Assembly (NCBI GenBank): GCA_023424865.1
Contig: JAFADM010000137.1
Span: 1 to 10,629 of the forward strand
Source of the DNA: Bacillota bacterium
GTDB taxonomy: Bacteria; Bacillota_A; Clostridia; DSM-8532
Length of the DNA: 10,629 nucleotides
Reading direction: 5' to 3'
A model generated the notes under the pieces. It had not been told where the DNA came from. It ran no database searches and was given only the letters and a program-made list of their open reading frames with translations. Below, piece after piece: positions 1 through 6,866 of this stretch. Made by a program: the position numbers and the translations under genes. Positions within the stretch are counted from its first letter, which is position 1, and each line of letters begins with the position of its first letter.

Positions 1-48
1 CGGTGGATTATTTATATGGAGCTGCACATAAAATACAGGCTTTAACTA

Positions 49-77
49 TGGAGTATACGAATAAAATAGAATATAAT
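49..77 (+). promoter_or_regulatory. Probable promoter of the dapAB leader
   Basis: A perfect TATAAT -10 hexamer lies at 72-77. The hexamer 17 bp upstream (49-54, tggagt) matches TTGACA poorly. Transcription would start near 83-85, exactly where the conserved 5' part of the lysine riboswitch begins, which supports the -10 call. The weak -35 keeps confidence moderate. Confidence 0.55.
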
Positions 78-81
78 AATC

Positions 82-250
82 AGAGATAGAGGTGCGTTTT
101 TCATAAGTCCCTTGAAGGAGAACAGCGGGTTCCGTGATTTCAGGAAAAAGGGAAAAACGCCGAAGGAGGAAGATGCCGCTCCATCTGCCCCCTGGTTGCC
201 CGGTGTAAAGCTATGCAACTGTCGCCATTAATCGGCGGAGCGCTATCGGC
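82..250 (+). promoter_or_regulatory. Lysine riboswitch (L box) aptamer
   Basis: This is a cis-acting RNA that senses lysine and controls transcription of dapA. Visible hallmarks are the conserved start agatagaggtgcg (84-96), the gccgaag motif after P2 (159-165), and the actgtc segment (218-223). Helices that can be drawn: P1 gatag 85-89 with ctatc 243-247; P2 gcgttttt 94-101 with aaaaacgc 153-160; P3 agatg 171-175 with catct 182-186; P4 gttgc 195-199 with gcaac 215-219; P5 cgcc 223-226 with ggcg 234-237. The five-helix order fits the known L box. Known members terminate transcription when lysine is bound. The next gene is dapA, a classic target. Confidence 0.93.
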
Positions 251-264
251 AAAGAATTTGCGAT

Positions 265-298
265 TATAAAGCCGGATTGCTGATGGAATCCCTTTATA
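265..298 (+). other. Hairpin between aptamer and terminator
   Basis: tataaag (265-271) pairs with ctttata (292-298), and ggatt (274-278) pairs with aatcc (287-291) inside it. It sits between the lysine aptamer and the terminator hairpin, so it is probably part of the expression platform or a spacer that brings the antiterminator strands together. Confidence 0.55.
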
Positions 299-299
299 G

Positions 300-340
300 G
301 AGCCGCCGATTGCAAAACCGGGCGGCTCTGTTTATTTATA
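300..340 (+). terminator. Riboswitch-controlled terminator
   Basis: gagccgcc (300-307) pairs with ggcggctc (321-328) and is followed by a U-rich tail (329-340). The tail is interrupted by an occasional A or G. The 5' arm overlaps ccgccgat (303-310), which is perfectly complementary to atcggcgg (231-238) in the P5 region of the aptamer. This gives a plausible antiterminator that would form when lysine is absent. The terminator ends about 40 nt before the dapA start. Confidence 0.82.
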
Positions 341-379
341 TAGGATTATTATTAATCCAATTTGAAAGGAGAGCTTATC

Positions 380-1261
380 ATGAAGCAGCCACTCTTCACA
401 GGTTCATGCGTCGCCCTGATTACACCATTTAACGAAAACGGAGTCGATTACGAGAAACTTGAAGAGCTCATAGAATGGCATATCCGTGAAGGCACCGACG
501 CAATTCTCATTTGCGGTACAACCGGGGAATCTTCCACCATGCCTGACGATGAGCATCAGGAAACCATTCGTTTTGCCGTAAAGAAAATCAGGAAGCGTGT
601 CCATGTGATGGCCGGCGCAGGGAGCAATGACACCCGCTATGCCATCGAGCTTTCACAGTTCTGTGAAAAAGAGGGCGTGGATTCGGTTCTGACGGTTTCA
701 CCATACTATAACAAAACAACTCAAGAGGGCCTCTACCGGCATTTTAAAGCCATTGCGGAGAGTATACATATTCCTGTTGTTTTATATAATGTCCCCAGCC
801 GTACCAACCTCAATATTGAACCTGCTACCTTAAAGCGTCTTTCTCAAATACCTAATATTGTGGGCCTTAAGGAATGTAACCTTCTCCAGGCCGCGGAAAT
901 CCGCTATCTGTGCGGAGACGATCTGGTTCTGTATTCCGGAGAGGACGGCAATGTCATTCCCCTTCTGTCCCTTGGCGGCAAGGGTGTCATTTCCGTTATG
1001 GCCAACATTATTCCCGCAGACACCCACCGTATGGTAGCCACGTTTTTGTCAGGAGATATTGAAGCAGCGAGGGATTTACAGATTAAAACAGTACCGCTGG
1101 AACGGGCGTTGTTCTGCGAAACCAGCCCCATACCGGTAAAAGCGGCCATGAATCTGATGAATATGAAGGTAGGCGATTGCCGAATGCCTCTTGTTGAGCT
1201 CAGTGAAAAGGGTATGAATTGTCTTCATGCCGCCATGAAGGAATATGGCCTCATTGGATAA
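380..1261 (+). CDS. dapA: 4-hydroxy-tetrahydrodipicolinate synthase DapA
   Basis: This cytoplasmic enzyme condenses pyruvate with aspartate semialdehyde, the first committed step toward diaminopimelate and lysine. The 293-residue product has the usual family length and is a single TIM-barrel domain. All key residues align to the E. coli enzyme with a constant offset of three: Thr47 in GTTGE, Tyr110 in SPYYN, Tyr136 in LYNVPSRT, Arg141, and the Schiff-base Lys164 in VGLKE. The ATG at 380 was chosen because aaaggag (365-371) lies 8 nt upstream; the in-frame TTG at 362 would sit on that ribosome binding site. The gene follows the lysine riboswitch and terminator, so it should be repressed by lysine. 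dapB follows after 83 bp. Identification is secure; the pyruvate-lyase relatives NanA and KdgD are less likely given dapB and the riboswitch. Confidence 0.97.
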   Translation: MKQPLFTGSCVALITPFNENGVDYEKLEELIEWHIREGTDAILICGTTGESSTMPDDEHQETIRFAVKKIRKRVHVMAGAGSNDTRYAIELSQFCEKEGVDSVLTVSPYYNKTTQEGLYRHFKAIAESIHIPVVLYNVPSRTNLNIEPATLKRLSQIPNIVGLKECNLLQAAEIRYLCGDDLVLYSGEDGNVIPLLSLGGKGVISVMANIIPADTHRMVATFLSGDIEAARDLQIKTVPLERALFCETSPIPVKAAMNLMNMKVGDCRMPLVELSEKGMNCLHAAMKEYGLIG

Positions 1262-1344
1262 AAAACCTTACGGCAATAAAAACTACTTTTAGTTCTTCCT
1301 ATACTTGAATCATTAAATAATACTTGATATGGAATGGAGCCAAC

Positions 1345-2103
1345 ATGATAAACATACTGCTGAACGGCTGCAACGGAAAAATGGGGCAGGCGGTAGCCCG
1401 TACCGCCAGATTCCGTGAGGATTTAATTATAGCTGCTGGGGTGGACGCCACTGCACGGGAGGCCTCGGGGTTTCCTGTTTATACCTCGCCTTATGATGTT
1501 GCTGAGAAAATTGATCTTGTTCTGGATTTTTCACACCCTAATGCCTTAAATACCATACTCGATTTTGCAGTTGCAAAGGATCTTCCATTGGTTATCGCCA
1601 CTACAGGTTTTACCGAAGAACAGAAGGAGCGTATTTACCAGGCGGGAAAGCAAATTCCCGTGCTTTTGTCGGCCAATATGTCTCTTGGGATTAATCTTCT
1701 TCTTGAGCTTGTAAAAAAGGCGGCTAAGACCTTGTACGGCTCCTTCGATATTGAAATTATTGAAAAGCATCACAATCAGAAGCTGGATGCCCCAAGCGGC
1801 ACGGCCCTGGCTATTGCAGACGCCATTAACGGAGCAGTATCCGGTGATAAGCTCAAATATGTATACGATCGCCATTCCACTCTTCAAAAGCGTACCATTA
1901 ATGAAATTGGCATTCACGCGGTACGCGGCGGTACAATAACAGGTGAACACACGGTACTCTTTGCGGGAAACGATGAGATGATTGAAATAAAGCATACTGC
2001 CGTTTCCAAGGATCTCTTCGCCGAGGGTGCGTTAAGGGCGGCGGCCTTTCTTTATGGCAAGGAGCCGGGCTATTACAGAATGCAGGACATTTTCACATCC
2101 TGA
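1345..2103 (+). CDS. dapB: 4-hydroxy-tetrahydrodipicolinate reductase DapB
   Basis: This NAD(P)H-dependent reductase acts directly after DapA in diaminopimelate/lysine synthesis. The 252-residue product begins with a Rossmann fold whose GxxGxxG loop is GCNGKMG (residues 8-14). The catalytic signature is at 140-153, EKHHNQKLDAPSGT, with His142/His143 as acid/base region and Lys146. The C-terminal RGGTITGEHTV (194-204) is also typical. The ATG at 1345 was chosen because the protein then starts at the first beta strand (MINILLNG) and tggag (1335-1339) sits 5 nt upstream; an in-frame TTG at 1324 adds seven residues without support. No terminator or promoter is evident in the 83 bp after dapA, so both are probably on one lysine-controlled transcript. 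Confidence 0.97.
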   Translation: MINILLNGCNGKMGQAVARTARFREDLIIAAGVDATAREASGFPVYTSPYDVAEKIDLVLDFSHPNALNTILDFAVAKDLPLVIATTGFTEEQKERIYQAGKQIPVLLSANMSLGINLLLELVKKAAKTLYGSFDIEIIEKHHNQKLDAPSGTALAIADAINGAVSGDKLKYVYDRHSTLQKRTINEIGIHAVRGGTITGEHTVLFAGNDEMIEIKHTAVSKDLFAEGALRAAAFLYGKEPGYYRMQDIFTS

Positions 2104-2113
2104 CAAAAACACA

Positions 2114-2245
2114 TGGGTACCCGAGCTTAACTCATTAAACGTTATTAACCGGGCTTTAAATCATAAGCTCACGGGCATCGAATCCGTCTCTTTAAGCCGG
2201 AGCTGCTTACCCAAATGACTACTAATTAAAGTTCGGAAAGCCGAA
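2114..2245 (+). other. Unidentified structured RNA element after dapB
   Basis: No open frame of note lies here, but several helices can be drawn. tgggta (2114-2119) pairs with taccca (2208-2213) and closes the element. cccgagctta (2120-2129) pairs with taagctc plus ggg (2164-2170, 2173-2175) across a 2-nt bulge. A segment in that loop, ccgggctttaaa (2149-2160), is complementary to tttaagccgg (2191-2200) apart from two single-base bulges, so it could form a pseudoknot. A separate hairpin, ttcgg (2232-2236) with ccgaa (2241-2245), abuts the terminator. It could be a riboswitch-like aptamer, a small RNA, or a 3' UTR structure. I do not recognise the family, and chance pairing is possible. Confidence 0.4.
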
Positions 2246-2273
2246 GACAGACGTTCAAGCGTCTGTCTTTTTT
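2244..2273 (+). terminator. Intrinsic terminator
   Basis: aagacagacg (2244-2253) pairs perfectly with cgtctgtctt (2260-2269) around a 6-nt loop, followed by a run of six T (2268-2273). It is textbook rho-independent. It would end the dapAB transcript or, if the preceding RNA is a sensor, act as its expression platform. Confidence 0.92.
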
Positions 2274-2283
2274 CTGCCGGATA

Positions 2284-2325
2284 CAGGGACAAATTTTTTC
2301 CATAAACCTCTTGCCCTGCTTTTTT
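2284..2325 (+). terminator. Possible second, weaker terminator
   Basis: cagggacaa (2284-2292) pairs with ttgccctg (2311-2318) with one bulged A, around an 18-nt loop, followed by T6 (2320-2325). The large loop makes it weak. It may back up the terminator just upstream and insulate the tetR promoter. Confidence 0.4.
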
Positions 2326-2338
2326 CCTGACGACATTC

Positions 2339-2367
2339 TTGACACCTTAAAAACAAAGGTTTAATAT
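2339..2367 (+). promoter_or_regulatory. tetR promoter
   Basis: A perfect TTGACA -35 (2339-2344) is followed, after a 17-bp spacer, by TAATAT (2362-2367) as -10. Transcription would start around 2374, inside the double palindrome at 2365-2392. This is the only strong promoter ahead of the TetR and ABC transporter genes. Confidence 0.8.
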
Positions 2368-2392
2368 AACATTGTTATATAACACTGTTATA
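2365..2392. promoter_or_regulatory. Tandem overlapping operators, probable TetR sites
   Basis: Two perfect 15-bp palindromes of form TATAACA-N-TGTTATA lie at 2365-2379 (centre T) and 2378-2392 (centre C). They overlap by 2 bp, so their centres are 13 bp apart. They overlap the -10 hexamer and the predicted start site of the tetR promoter, so bound protein would block transcription. TetR-family dimers typically bind such dyads, sometimes as two dimers on overlapping sites. The adjacent tetR product is the obvious binder; that assignment is inference. Confidence 0.82.
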
Positions 2393-2444
2393 TTCCATAT
2401 ACTGTAAAAGGTAAGCTGTAAATCCTAACAGGAAGGACGCATTC

Positions 2445-3110
2445 ATGACAAACTCTGACCGTGACGATGAAAGAAGCAATAAGTTAAATCCCTCCGACGA
2501 AAGTCCGACAACCCGGCAGCGGATCTTAAAGGCTGCCCAGGAGGAGTTCCTGCGCCTCGGATTTCAGGGCTCTTCTCTCCGCTCCATCGTTAAAGCGGCA
2601 GGCGTCACAACAGGAGCCCTTTACGGCTATTACCCCGATAAGGAAGCCTTATTTGACGCCCTGGTGCGGGAGCCTGCGGAAACCCTGTACGGTATTTATC
2701 TCAGGGGGCATGATGACTTTGCCGCCATGGAGCCGGATAAGCAAATATCCGAAATGCAGGAGACCAGTTCAGAAACAGTGTGGGTATGCTTTGATTATGT
2801 CTATGCTCATTTTGAAGCATTCAAGCTTATTCTGTGTCATAGTGAGGGAACCGCCTACGCCGATTACCTTCACCGGCTGGCAGAGGTGGAAATTCAGAGC
2901 TCCCACACCTTCTTCTCCCTTATGAATAAACTGGGCCGCCCTGTCTCCCCCATCCCCGACGACTTGAGCCATATGCTTGCCAGCGCCTATTTAACAGGCT
3001 TTTTTGAAACAGTAATCCATAACATGCCCAGGCAAGCCGCCAGGGAGTATATTGAAAAGCTTACGGGCTTTTATGCTGCGGGGTGGAAAAGCCTCTTGGG
3101 TATAACTTAA
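2445..3110 (+). CDS. TetR/AcrR-family transcriptional repressor
   Basis: This is a DNA-binding repressor that should release its operator on binding a small ligand. The 221-residue protein has a hydrophilic 20-residue leader, then the family's N-terminal helix-turn-helix domain (about 22-70), with the characteristic sequence around FLRLGFQGSSLRSIVKAAGV and the ending GALYGYYPDKEALFDAL. The remaining two-thirds is the variable ligand-binding and dimerisation domain, which gives no clue to the ligand. The ATG at 2445 has ggaagga (2431-2437) 7 nt upstream. Two palindromes cover its promoter, so autorepression is likely. The ABC exporter genes follow in the same direction after 74 bp with no terminator, so the protein probably controls them. 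Regulator-plus-exporter pairs of this kind are common in Firmicutes. Confidence 0.93.
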   Translation: MTNSDRDDERSNKLNPSDESPTTRQRILKAAQEEFLRLGFQGSSLRSIVKAAGVTTGALYGYYPDKEALFDALVREPAETLYGIYLRGHDDFAAMEPDKQISEMQETSSETVWVCFDYVYAHFEAFKLILCHSEGTAYADYLHRLAEVEIQSSHTFFSLMNKLGRPVSPIPDDLSHMLASAYLTGFFETVIHNMPRQAAREYIEKLTGFYAAGWKSLLGIT

Positions 3111-3132
3111 TTCTCTTTTTTTGAGTTTATTG

Positions 3133-3150
3133 TTAGTTAGATATAACTAA
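3133..3150. promoter_or_regulatory. Inverted repeat before the ABC genes
   Basis: ttagtta (3133-3139) and taactaa (3144-3150) form 7-bp arms around gata, in the 74-bp gap between tetR and the first ABC gene. Half of it (tataact, 3142-3148) resembles the half-site tataaca of the tetR operators, but the dyad geometry differs. A weak promoter can be read over it: ttgagt (3121-3126) and TATAAC (3142-3147), spacer only 15 bp. It may be a secondary control site or an mRNA hairpin; I cannot decide. Confidence 0.35.
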
Positions 3151-3184
3151 TTAATTATTATCTATTTAAGTTCAGGAGGTTCAA

Positions 3185-4927
3185 ATGGAAAAAGACAAAA
3201 AAACCGGTGCGGCATCCCGCCTTAAAGAGTATGCCGGACCTCACAAAAAGGAATACCTGCTTTCAATTATACTGGCGGTGGCCGGTGTGGCATCCGGTAT
3301 GATTCCCTACTTTGCCGTGTCAAAAATGGTACTTAAGCTTCTGGAAGGCGGCCGGGAGCTCAACTTTTATCTTCTGTGGTGCGGTATTTCCGCTCTGGGC
3401 CTTTTAGGAAAGGTGCTTTTGCATAATCTCTCTACGGCGCTGTCCCACAGGGCCACCTTTGCCGTTATATCTGAGGTTAGAAGACGCATTGCCAGAAAGC
3501 TTGCCGCCGTTCCCATGGGTTATGTACTGGATAATCCCTCAGGAAAATTCAAGAACACCATGGTTGAAAAGGTGGACAGCATTGAACCCACCCTGGCCCA
3601 TGTGCTGCCTGAAATGACCTCCAATCTCTTAGTCCCTTTGGCCATTATCGCTTATCTTTTTGCACTGGACTGGCGGATGGCCCTCATCTCCCTTATAACC
3701 CTTCCTGTAGGCGGAGTCTGCTACATGGGAATGATGAAGGACTATGAACGGCGGTTCGGCGAATATGTAAATGTGGGCCGGCACATGAATGCCACTGCGG
3801 TGGAGTATATCAATGGTATTGAGGTCATTAAGGCCTTCGGCCAGTCGGCTACCTCCTACAAAAAATTCTCTGAGGCGGTACACCGGAATGCCACCTATGG
3901 CCTGGACTGGATGAAGGACGTACAAACCTATTTTTCCATGGGCATAGGCATTTGGCCTGCCGTTCTTGTGGGAGTGCTTCCCCTGGGCTGTGTGCTGTAC
4001 ATGGGCGGAACCCTTACAGGCGCAACCTTTATAACCGTTATGATCCTTGCCCTGGGTATTATGGGACCTCTGCTTTCCGCCATGTATTATACCGATGATA
4101 TTGCCCAGATCGGCGTTATTGTGGGTGAAATCGGCAGCATCCTGGACGAACCGGAGCAAATACGGCCCGAAACACCGGCAAGACTTAAGAATCTGGATAT
4201 CCGCCTCGATAAGGTTACCTTTGGCTATAAGGAAACGGAGATTCTCCATGGTATTAATCTTAACATTCCCGCAGGCTCGGTTACCGCTTTGGTCGGTCCC
4301 TCCGGAGGCGGAAAATCAACCATTGCCAAGCTTATTGCCTCCTTCTGGGACGTTACCGGTGGCTCTGTTTCCATCGGCGGCACGGATGTGAAGGACATAC
4401 CGGCAAGCCAGCTTATGGATTTAATCGCCTTTGTGGCACAGGACAATTTTCTCTTTGATCAAAGCATTATGGAAAATATCCGGATGGGCAAGCCCTCCGC
4501 TTCCGATGAGGAAGTGCGCCAAGCTGCAAGGGCGGTAGGCTGCCACGATTTTATTATGGCGCTTGAAAAGGGTTATGCTACCGTGGCCGGCGGAGCCGGA
4601 GCCCATTTATCCGGCGGTGAGCGCCAGCGCATCACCATTGCCAGAGCCATGCTTAAAAACGCCCCCATCATTATTCTGGATGAAGCCACGGCTTATACGG
4701 ATCCTGAAAACGAAGCGGTAATTCAAAGTGCCGTTGCAAAGCTCATTGCAGGAAAGACACTGATTGTCATCGCCCACCGTCTTTCCACCATAACCGATTC
4801 GGATAAAATTGTGGTCATTGATAACGGTCTTATCAAGGCAACAGGCACCCACACTCAGCTTCTGGACAACGAGCCCCTGTACAGGGAATTATGGCAGGCC
4901 CATATCAGCGCCAAGGATGTGGCTTAA
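3185..4927 (+). CDS. ABC exporter half-transporter, subunit 1
   Basis: A fused permease-ATPase of 580 residues, the usual length for a half-exporter. Residues about 20-320 hold the transmembrane domain with roughly six hydrophobic segments (clear ones near 25-45, 60-82, 143-178 and 250-300). The ATPase domain follows: Tyr348 as aromatic A-loop, Walker A GPSGGGKST (371-379), Q-loop Gln419, signature LSGGERQ (475-481), Walker B IIILDE (495-500) with catalytic Glu500, and H-loop His531. All catalytic positions are intact. AGGAGG (3174-3179) sits 5 nt before the ATG. The next gene is a second half-transporter 12 bp downstream, so a heterodimer in the cytoplasmic membrane is expected. The substrate is unknown: drugs, peptides, lipids or a metallophore are all possible. 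Confidence 0.93.
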   Translation: MEKDKKTGAASRLKEYAGPHKKEYLLSIILAVAGVASGMIPYFAVSKMVLKLLEGGRELNFYLLWCGISALGLLGKVLLHNLSTALSHRATFAVISEVRRRIARKLAAVPMGYVLDNPSGKFKNTMVEKVDSIEPTLAHVLPEMTSNLLVPLAIIAYLFALDWRMALISLITLPVGGVCYMGMMKDYERRFGEYVNVGRHMNATAVEYINGIEVIKAFGQSATSYKKFSEAVHRNATYGLDWMKDVQTYFSMGIGIWPAVLVGVLPLGCVLYMGGTLTGATFITVMILALGIMGPLLSAMYYTDDIAQIGVIVGEIGSILDEPEQIRPETPARLKNLDIRLDKVTFGYKETEILHGINLNIPAGSVTALVGPSGGGKSTIAKLIASFWDVTGGSVSIGGTDVKDIPASQLMDLIAFVAQDNFLFDQSIMENIRMGKPSASDEEVRQAARAVGCHDFIMALEKGYATVAGGAGAHLSGGERQRITIARAMLKNAPIIILDEATAYTDPENEAVIQSAVAKLIAGKTLIVIAHRLSTITDSDKIVVIDNGLIKATGTHTQLLDNEPLYRELWQAHISAKDVA

Positions 4928-4939
4928 AGGAGGATTACA

Positions 4940-6673
4940 ATGCTAAGAACCATTCGTAAATTTTTTGCTTTTGCCGGAAAAAGAGGCCGCCTCATGAAGC
5001 AGGGCATCCTTCTGGCATTTATAAATTCCGTCTTCCAGGCATTTCAGATTATTGCCCTGGCTCTTGTTTTAAAAGCCATAACGGAAGACACCATGACACC
5101 GGCCACAGCCTGGACCTCGCTGGGCATTATGATCGTCAGTATGATTGGAGCCATACTCACCCGTCAGAAGGCCACCATGGCCCAGGCCGAAGGCAGCTTC
5201 ATGATGTGCGCCGACAAACGGACCCAAATTGGCGATCAGATGAAATACATGCCCATGGGCTATTTCAACTCCAACAGCCTGGGGGACATCACAGCGGTGG
5301 TCACATCAACCATGGAGGATATGCAGAATATCGCCCCCCGGGTTATGGATAAAATCATTCACGGCTATGTTCATGCCGGGGTTATAACCCTGATGCTGTT
5401 TTTCTTCGACTGGCGCATCGGAGCAATCATTTTAGGCGGAATTCTCCTGTTCATAGCCGCTAACTCCCTTATGCAAAAAAAATCCCGGCGTATCACGCCT
5501 TTAAGAATAAAATCCCAAACCCGGCTGGTAGGAGCTGTACTGGAGTATGTACAGGGCATTGCCGTGGTCCGCGCCTTCAATCTTGTCCGCTCGGCAGGCC
5601 AAAGCCTGGATAAGGCCATCGAAGAATGCGAAAAGAATAATGTGAAGCTTGAAATCGCCTTTATTCCTTTTATGCTCCTTCAAAGCCTGCTGCTTAAAAT
5701 GTCCAGCCTGGTGGCACTGCTGGCTTCCATCCTCTTTTTTCTCTCAGGCAGCATGGATTTGACCAATTGCCTTTTAATGATGGTATCCTCCTTCATTATC
5801 TACAGCCAATTGGAATCGGGCGGTAGCATGTCGGCCCTGCTGCGTTCTGTGGATTTGTCCATGGATCTGGTAGACAATATCACCTCCACCCCTGTTATGG
5901 ATGAAAAAGGAAAGACGCTCTCCCCTCAAAGCTTTACCATTGAAGGCAGGGATGTCAGCTTCAGCTACGATAAAAAGAAAATCCTGGACAAGGTTTCCTT
6001 TACCATTCCCCAGGGAACAACCACCGCTGTGGTTGGCCCTTCAGGAGGCGGTAAAACAACCCTGTGCAAGCTCATTACCCGCTTTTGGGATGTGGACGGG
6101 GGCGCTATCACCTTAGGTGGCAAGGATGTCAGGGACTATACTTTGGACAGCCTTCTCTCCAATTTCAGCATGGTCTTTCAAAGTGTTTATCTCTTTAACG
6201 ACACCATTTTAAATAATATACGCTTTGGAAAGCCCGACGCCGGCCTCGAGGAGGTTCGGGCGGCTGCGAAAAAGGCCCGGTGCGACGATTTCATCATGGC
6301 TCTGCCCCAGGACTATGATACCCTTGTAGGCGAAGGCGGAGCTACTCTTTCAGGAGGAGAACGTCAACGCATATCCATTGCCAGGGCCATTTTGAAGGAC
6401 GCTCCCATTGTTATTTTGGATGAAGCCACAGCCAATGTGGATCCGGAGAATGAAAGCCGCCTTCAGGAGGCTATTGCGGAGATGACAAAAAACAAAACCA
6501 TTATTATGATCGCACACAGGCTTAAAACCGTACGCCGTGCGGATCAGATTCTGGTTTTGGACAATGGGCGCATTACTCAGCGCGGCACCCATGATGAGCT
6601 CATGAAAAAAGGCGGACTGTACGCCGATTTCGTGGGTATGCGCGAAACCGCCGTAGGCTGGAAAATCGGTTAA
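4940..6673 (+). CDS. ABC exporter half-transporter, subunit 2
   Basis: The partner of the preceding gene: a 577-residue fused permease-ATPase. The membrane domain spans about 20-310, with hydrophobic stretches near 21-45, 59-75, 142-176 and 242-290. The ATPase domain has Walker A GPSGGGKTT (366-374), Gln414, LSGGERQ (470-476), Walker B IVILDE (490-495) with Glu495, and His526. Both partners keep the catalytic glutamate and a canonical signature, unlike heterodimeric exporters of the LmrCD/BmrCD type, where one site is degenerate. Its ribosome binding site aaaggagg (4926-4933) overlaps the stop codon of subunit 1, so the two are probably translated in a coupled, equal ratio. A strong terminator follows 25 bp after the stop. 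Confidence 0.93.
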   Translation: MLRTIRKFFAFAGKRGRLMKQGILLAFINSVFQAFQIIALALVLKAITEDTMTPATAWTSLGIMIVSMIGAILTRQKATMAQAEGSFMMCADKRTQIGDQMKYMPMGYFNSNSLGDITAVVTSTMEDMQNIAPRVMDKIIHGYVHAGVITLMLFFFDWRIGAIILGGILLFIAANSLMQKKSRRITPLRIKSQTRLVGAVLEYVQGIAVVRAFNLVRSAGQSLDKAIEECEKNNVKLEIAFIPFMLLQSLLLKMSSLVALLASILFFLSGSMDLTNCLLMMVSSFIIYSQLESGGSMSALLRSVDLSMDLVDNITSTPVMDEKGKTLSPQSFTIEGRDVSFSYDKKKILDKVSFTIPQGTTTAVVGPSGGGKTTLCKLITRFWDVDGGAITLGGKDVRDYTLDSLLSNFSMVFQSVYLFNDTILNNIRFGKPDAGLEEVRAAAKKARCDDFIMALPQDYDTLVGEGGATLSGGERQRISIARAILKDAPIVILDEATANVDPENESRLQEAIAEMTKNKTIIMIAHRLKTVRRADQILVLDNGRITQRGTHDELMKKGGLYADFVGMRETAVGWKIG

Positions 6674-6698
6674 AATCTTCTAAATAGTATTTTAAAAG

Positions 6699-6739
6699 AG
6701 GCTCCCTCCCTGTGTCTTTTCAAGGAGGGAGCCTTTCTA
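6699..6739 (+). terminator. Intrinsic terminator after the ABC operon
   Basis: aggctccctcc (6699-6709) pairs perfectly over 11 bp with ggagggagcct (6724-6734), followed by a short T-rich tail (6734-6739). The opposite strand has an even better T tract past the stem (complement of aaaa at 6694-6697), so it may also stop transcripts arriving from the minus-strand eamA gene. Confidence 0.88.
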
Positions 6740-6756
6740 TCTGCAAGCATACAGAA

Positions 6757-6866
6757 GTCCGTTCTTATACCTTAAGTAGCCCATTCTTATACCTTAAGTA
6801 GTGCGTTCTTTTACCTTAAGTAGCCCGTTCTTATACCTTAAGTAGTCCGTTCTTATACCTTAAGTC
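6757..6866. repeat. Five 22-bp tandem repeats
   Basis: Five head-to-tail copies of 22 bp lie at 6757-6778, 6779-6800, 6801-6822, 6823-6844 and 6845-6866, with no spacers. The core ttcttataccttaagta is identical in copies 1, 2 and 4; copy 3 has one T for A, and copy 5 ends in C instead of A. Variation is concentrated in bases 2-5 of the unit. Each copy carries the palindrome cttaag. The last copy contains the final codons and stop of the minus-strand eamA gene. The array lies between two convergent genes. It could be slippage of the gene's 3' end or an array of protein-binding sites with about two helical turns per unit. Confidence 0.95.

Noticed and set aside
3..89. An open frame running in from the left edge (about 28 codons, starting VDYLYGAAHK) that stops inside the riboswitch.
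   Set aside because: It could be the end of an upstream gene, but it is short, unrecognised and overlaps the -10 and the aptamer start. There is not enough to call it.
1546..1995. A 149-codon open frame on the minus strand inside dapB.
   Set aside because: It is antisense to a well-conserved enzyme, has no family resemblance, and is typical shadow coding.
3629..4249. A 206-codon minus-strand frame inside the first ABC gene.
   Set aside because: His- and Gly-rich, low-complexity shadow of a clear ABC transporter; no promoter or ribosome binding site seen.
6757..6866. The 22-bp repeats as a CRISPR array.
   Set aside because: The copies are directly adjacent with no unique spacers, and no cas genes are near.
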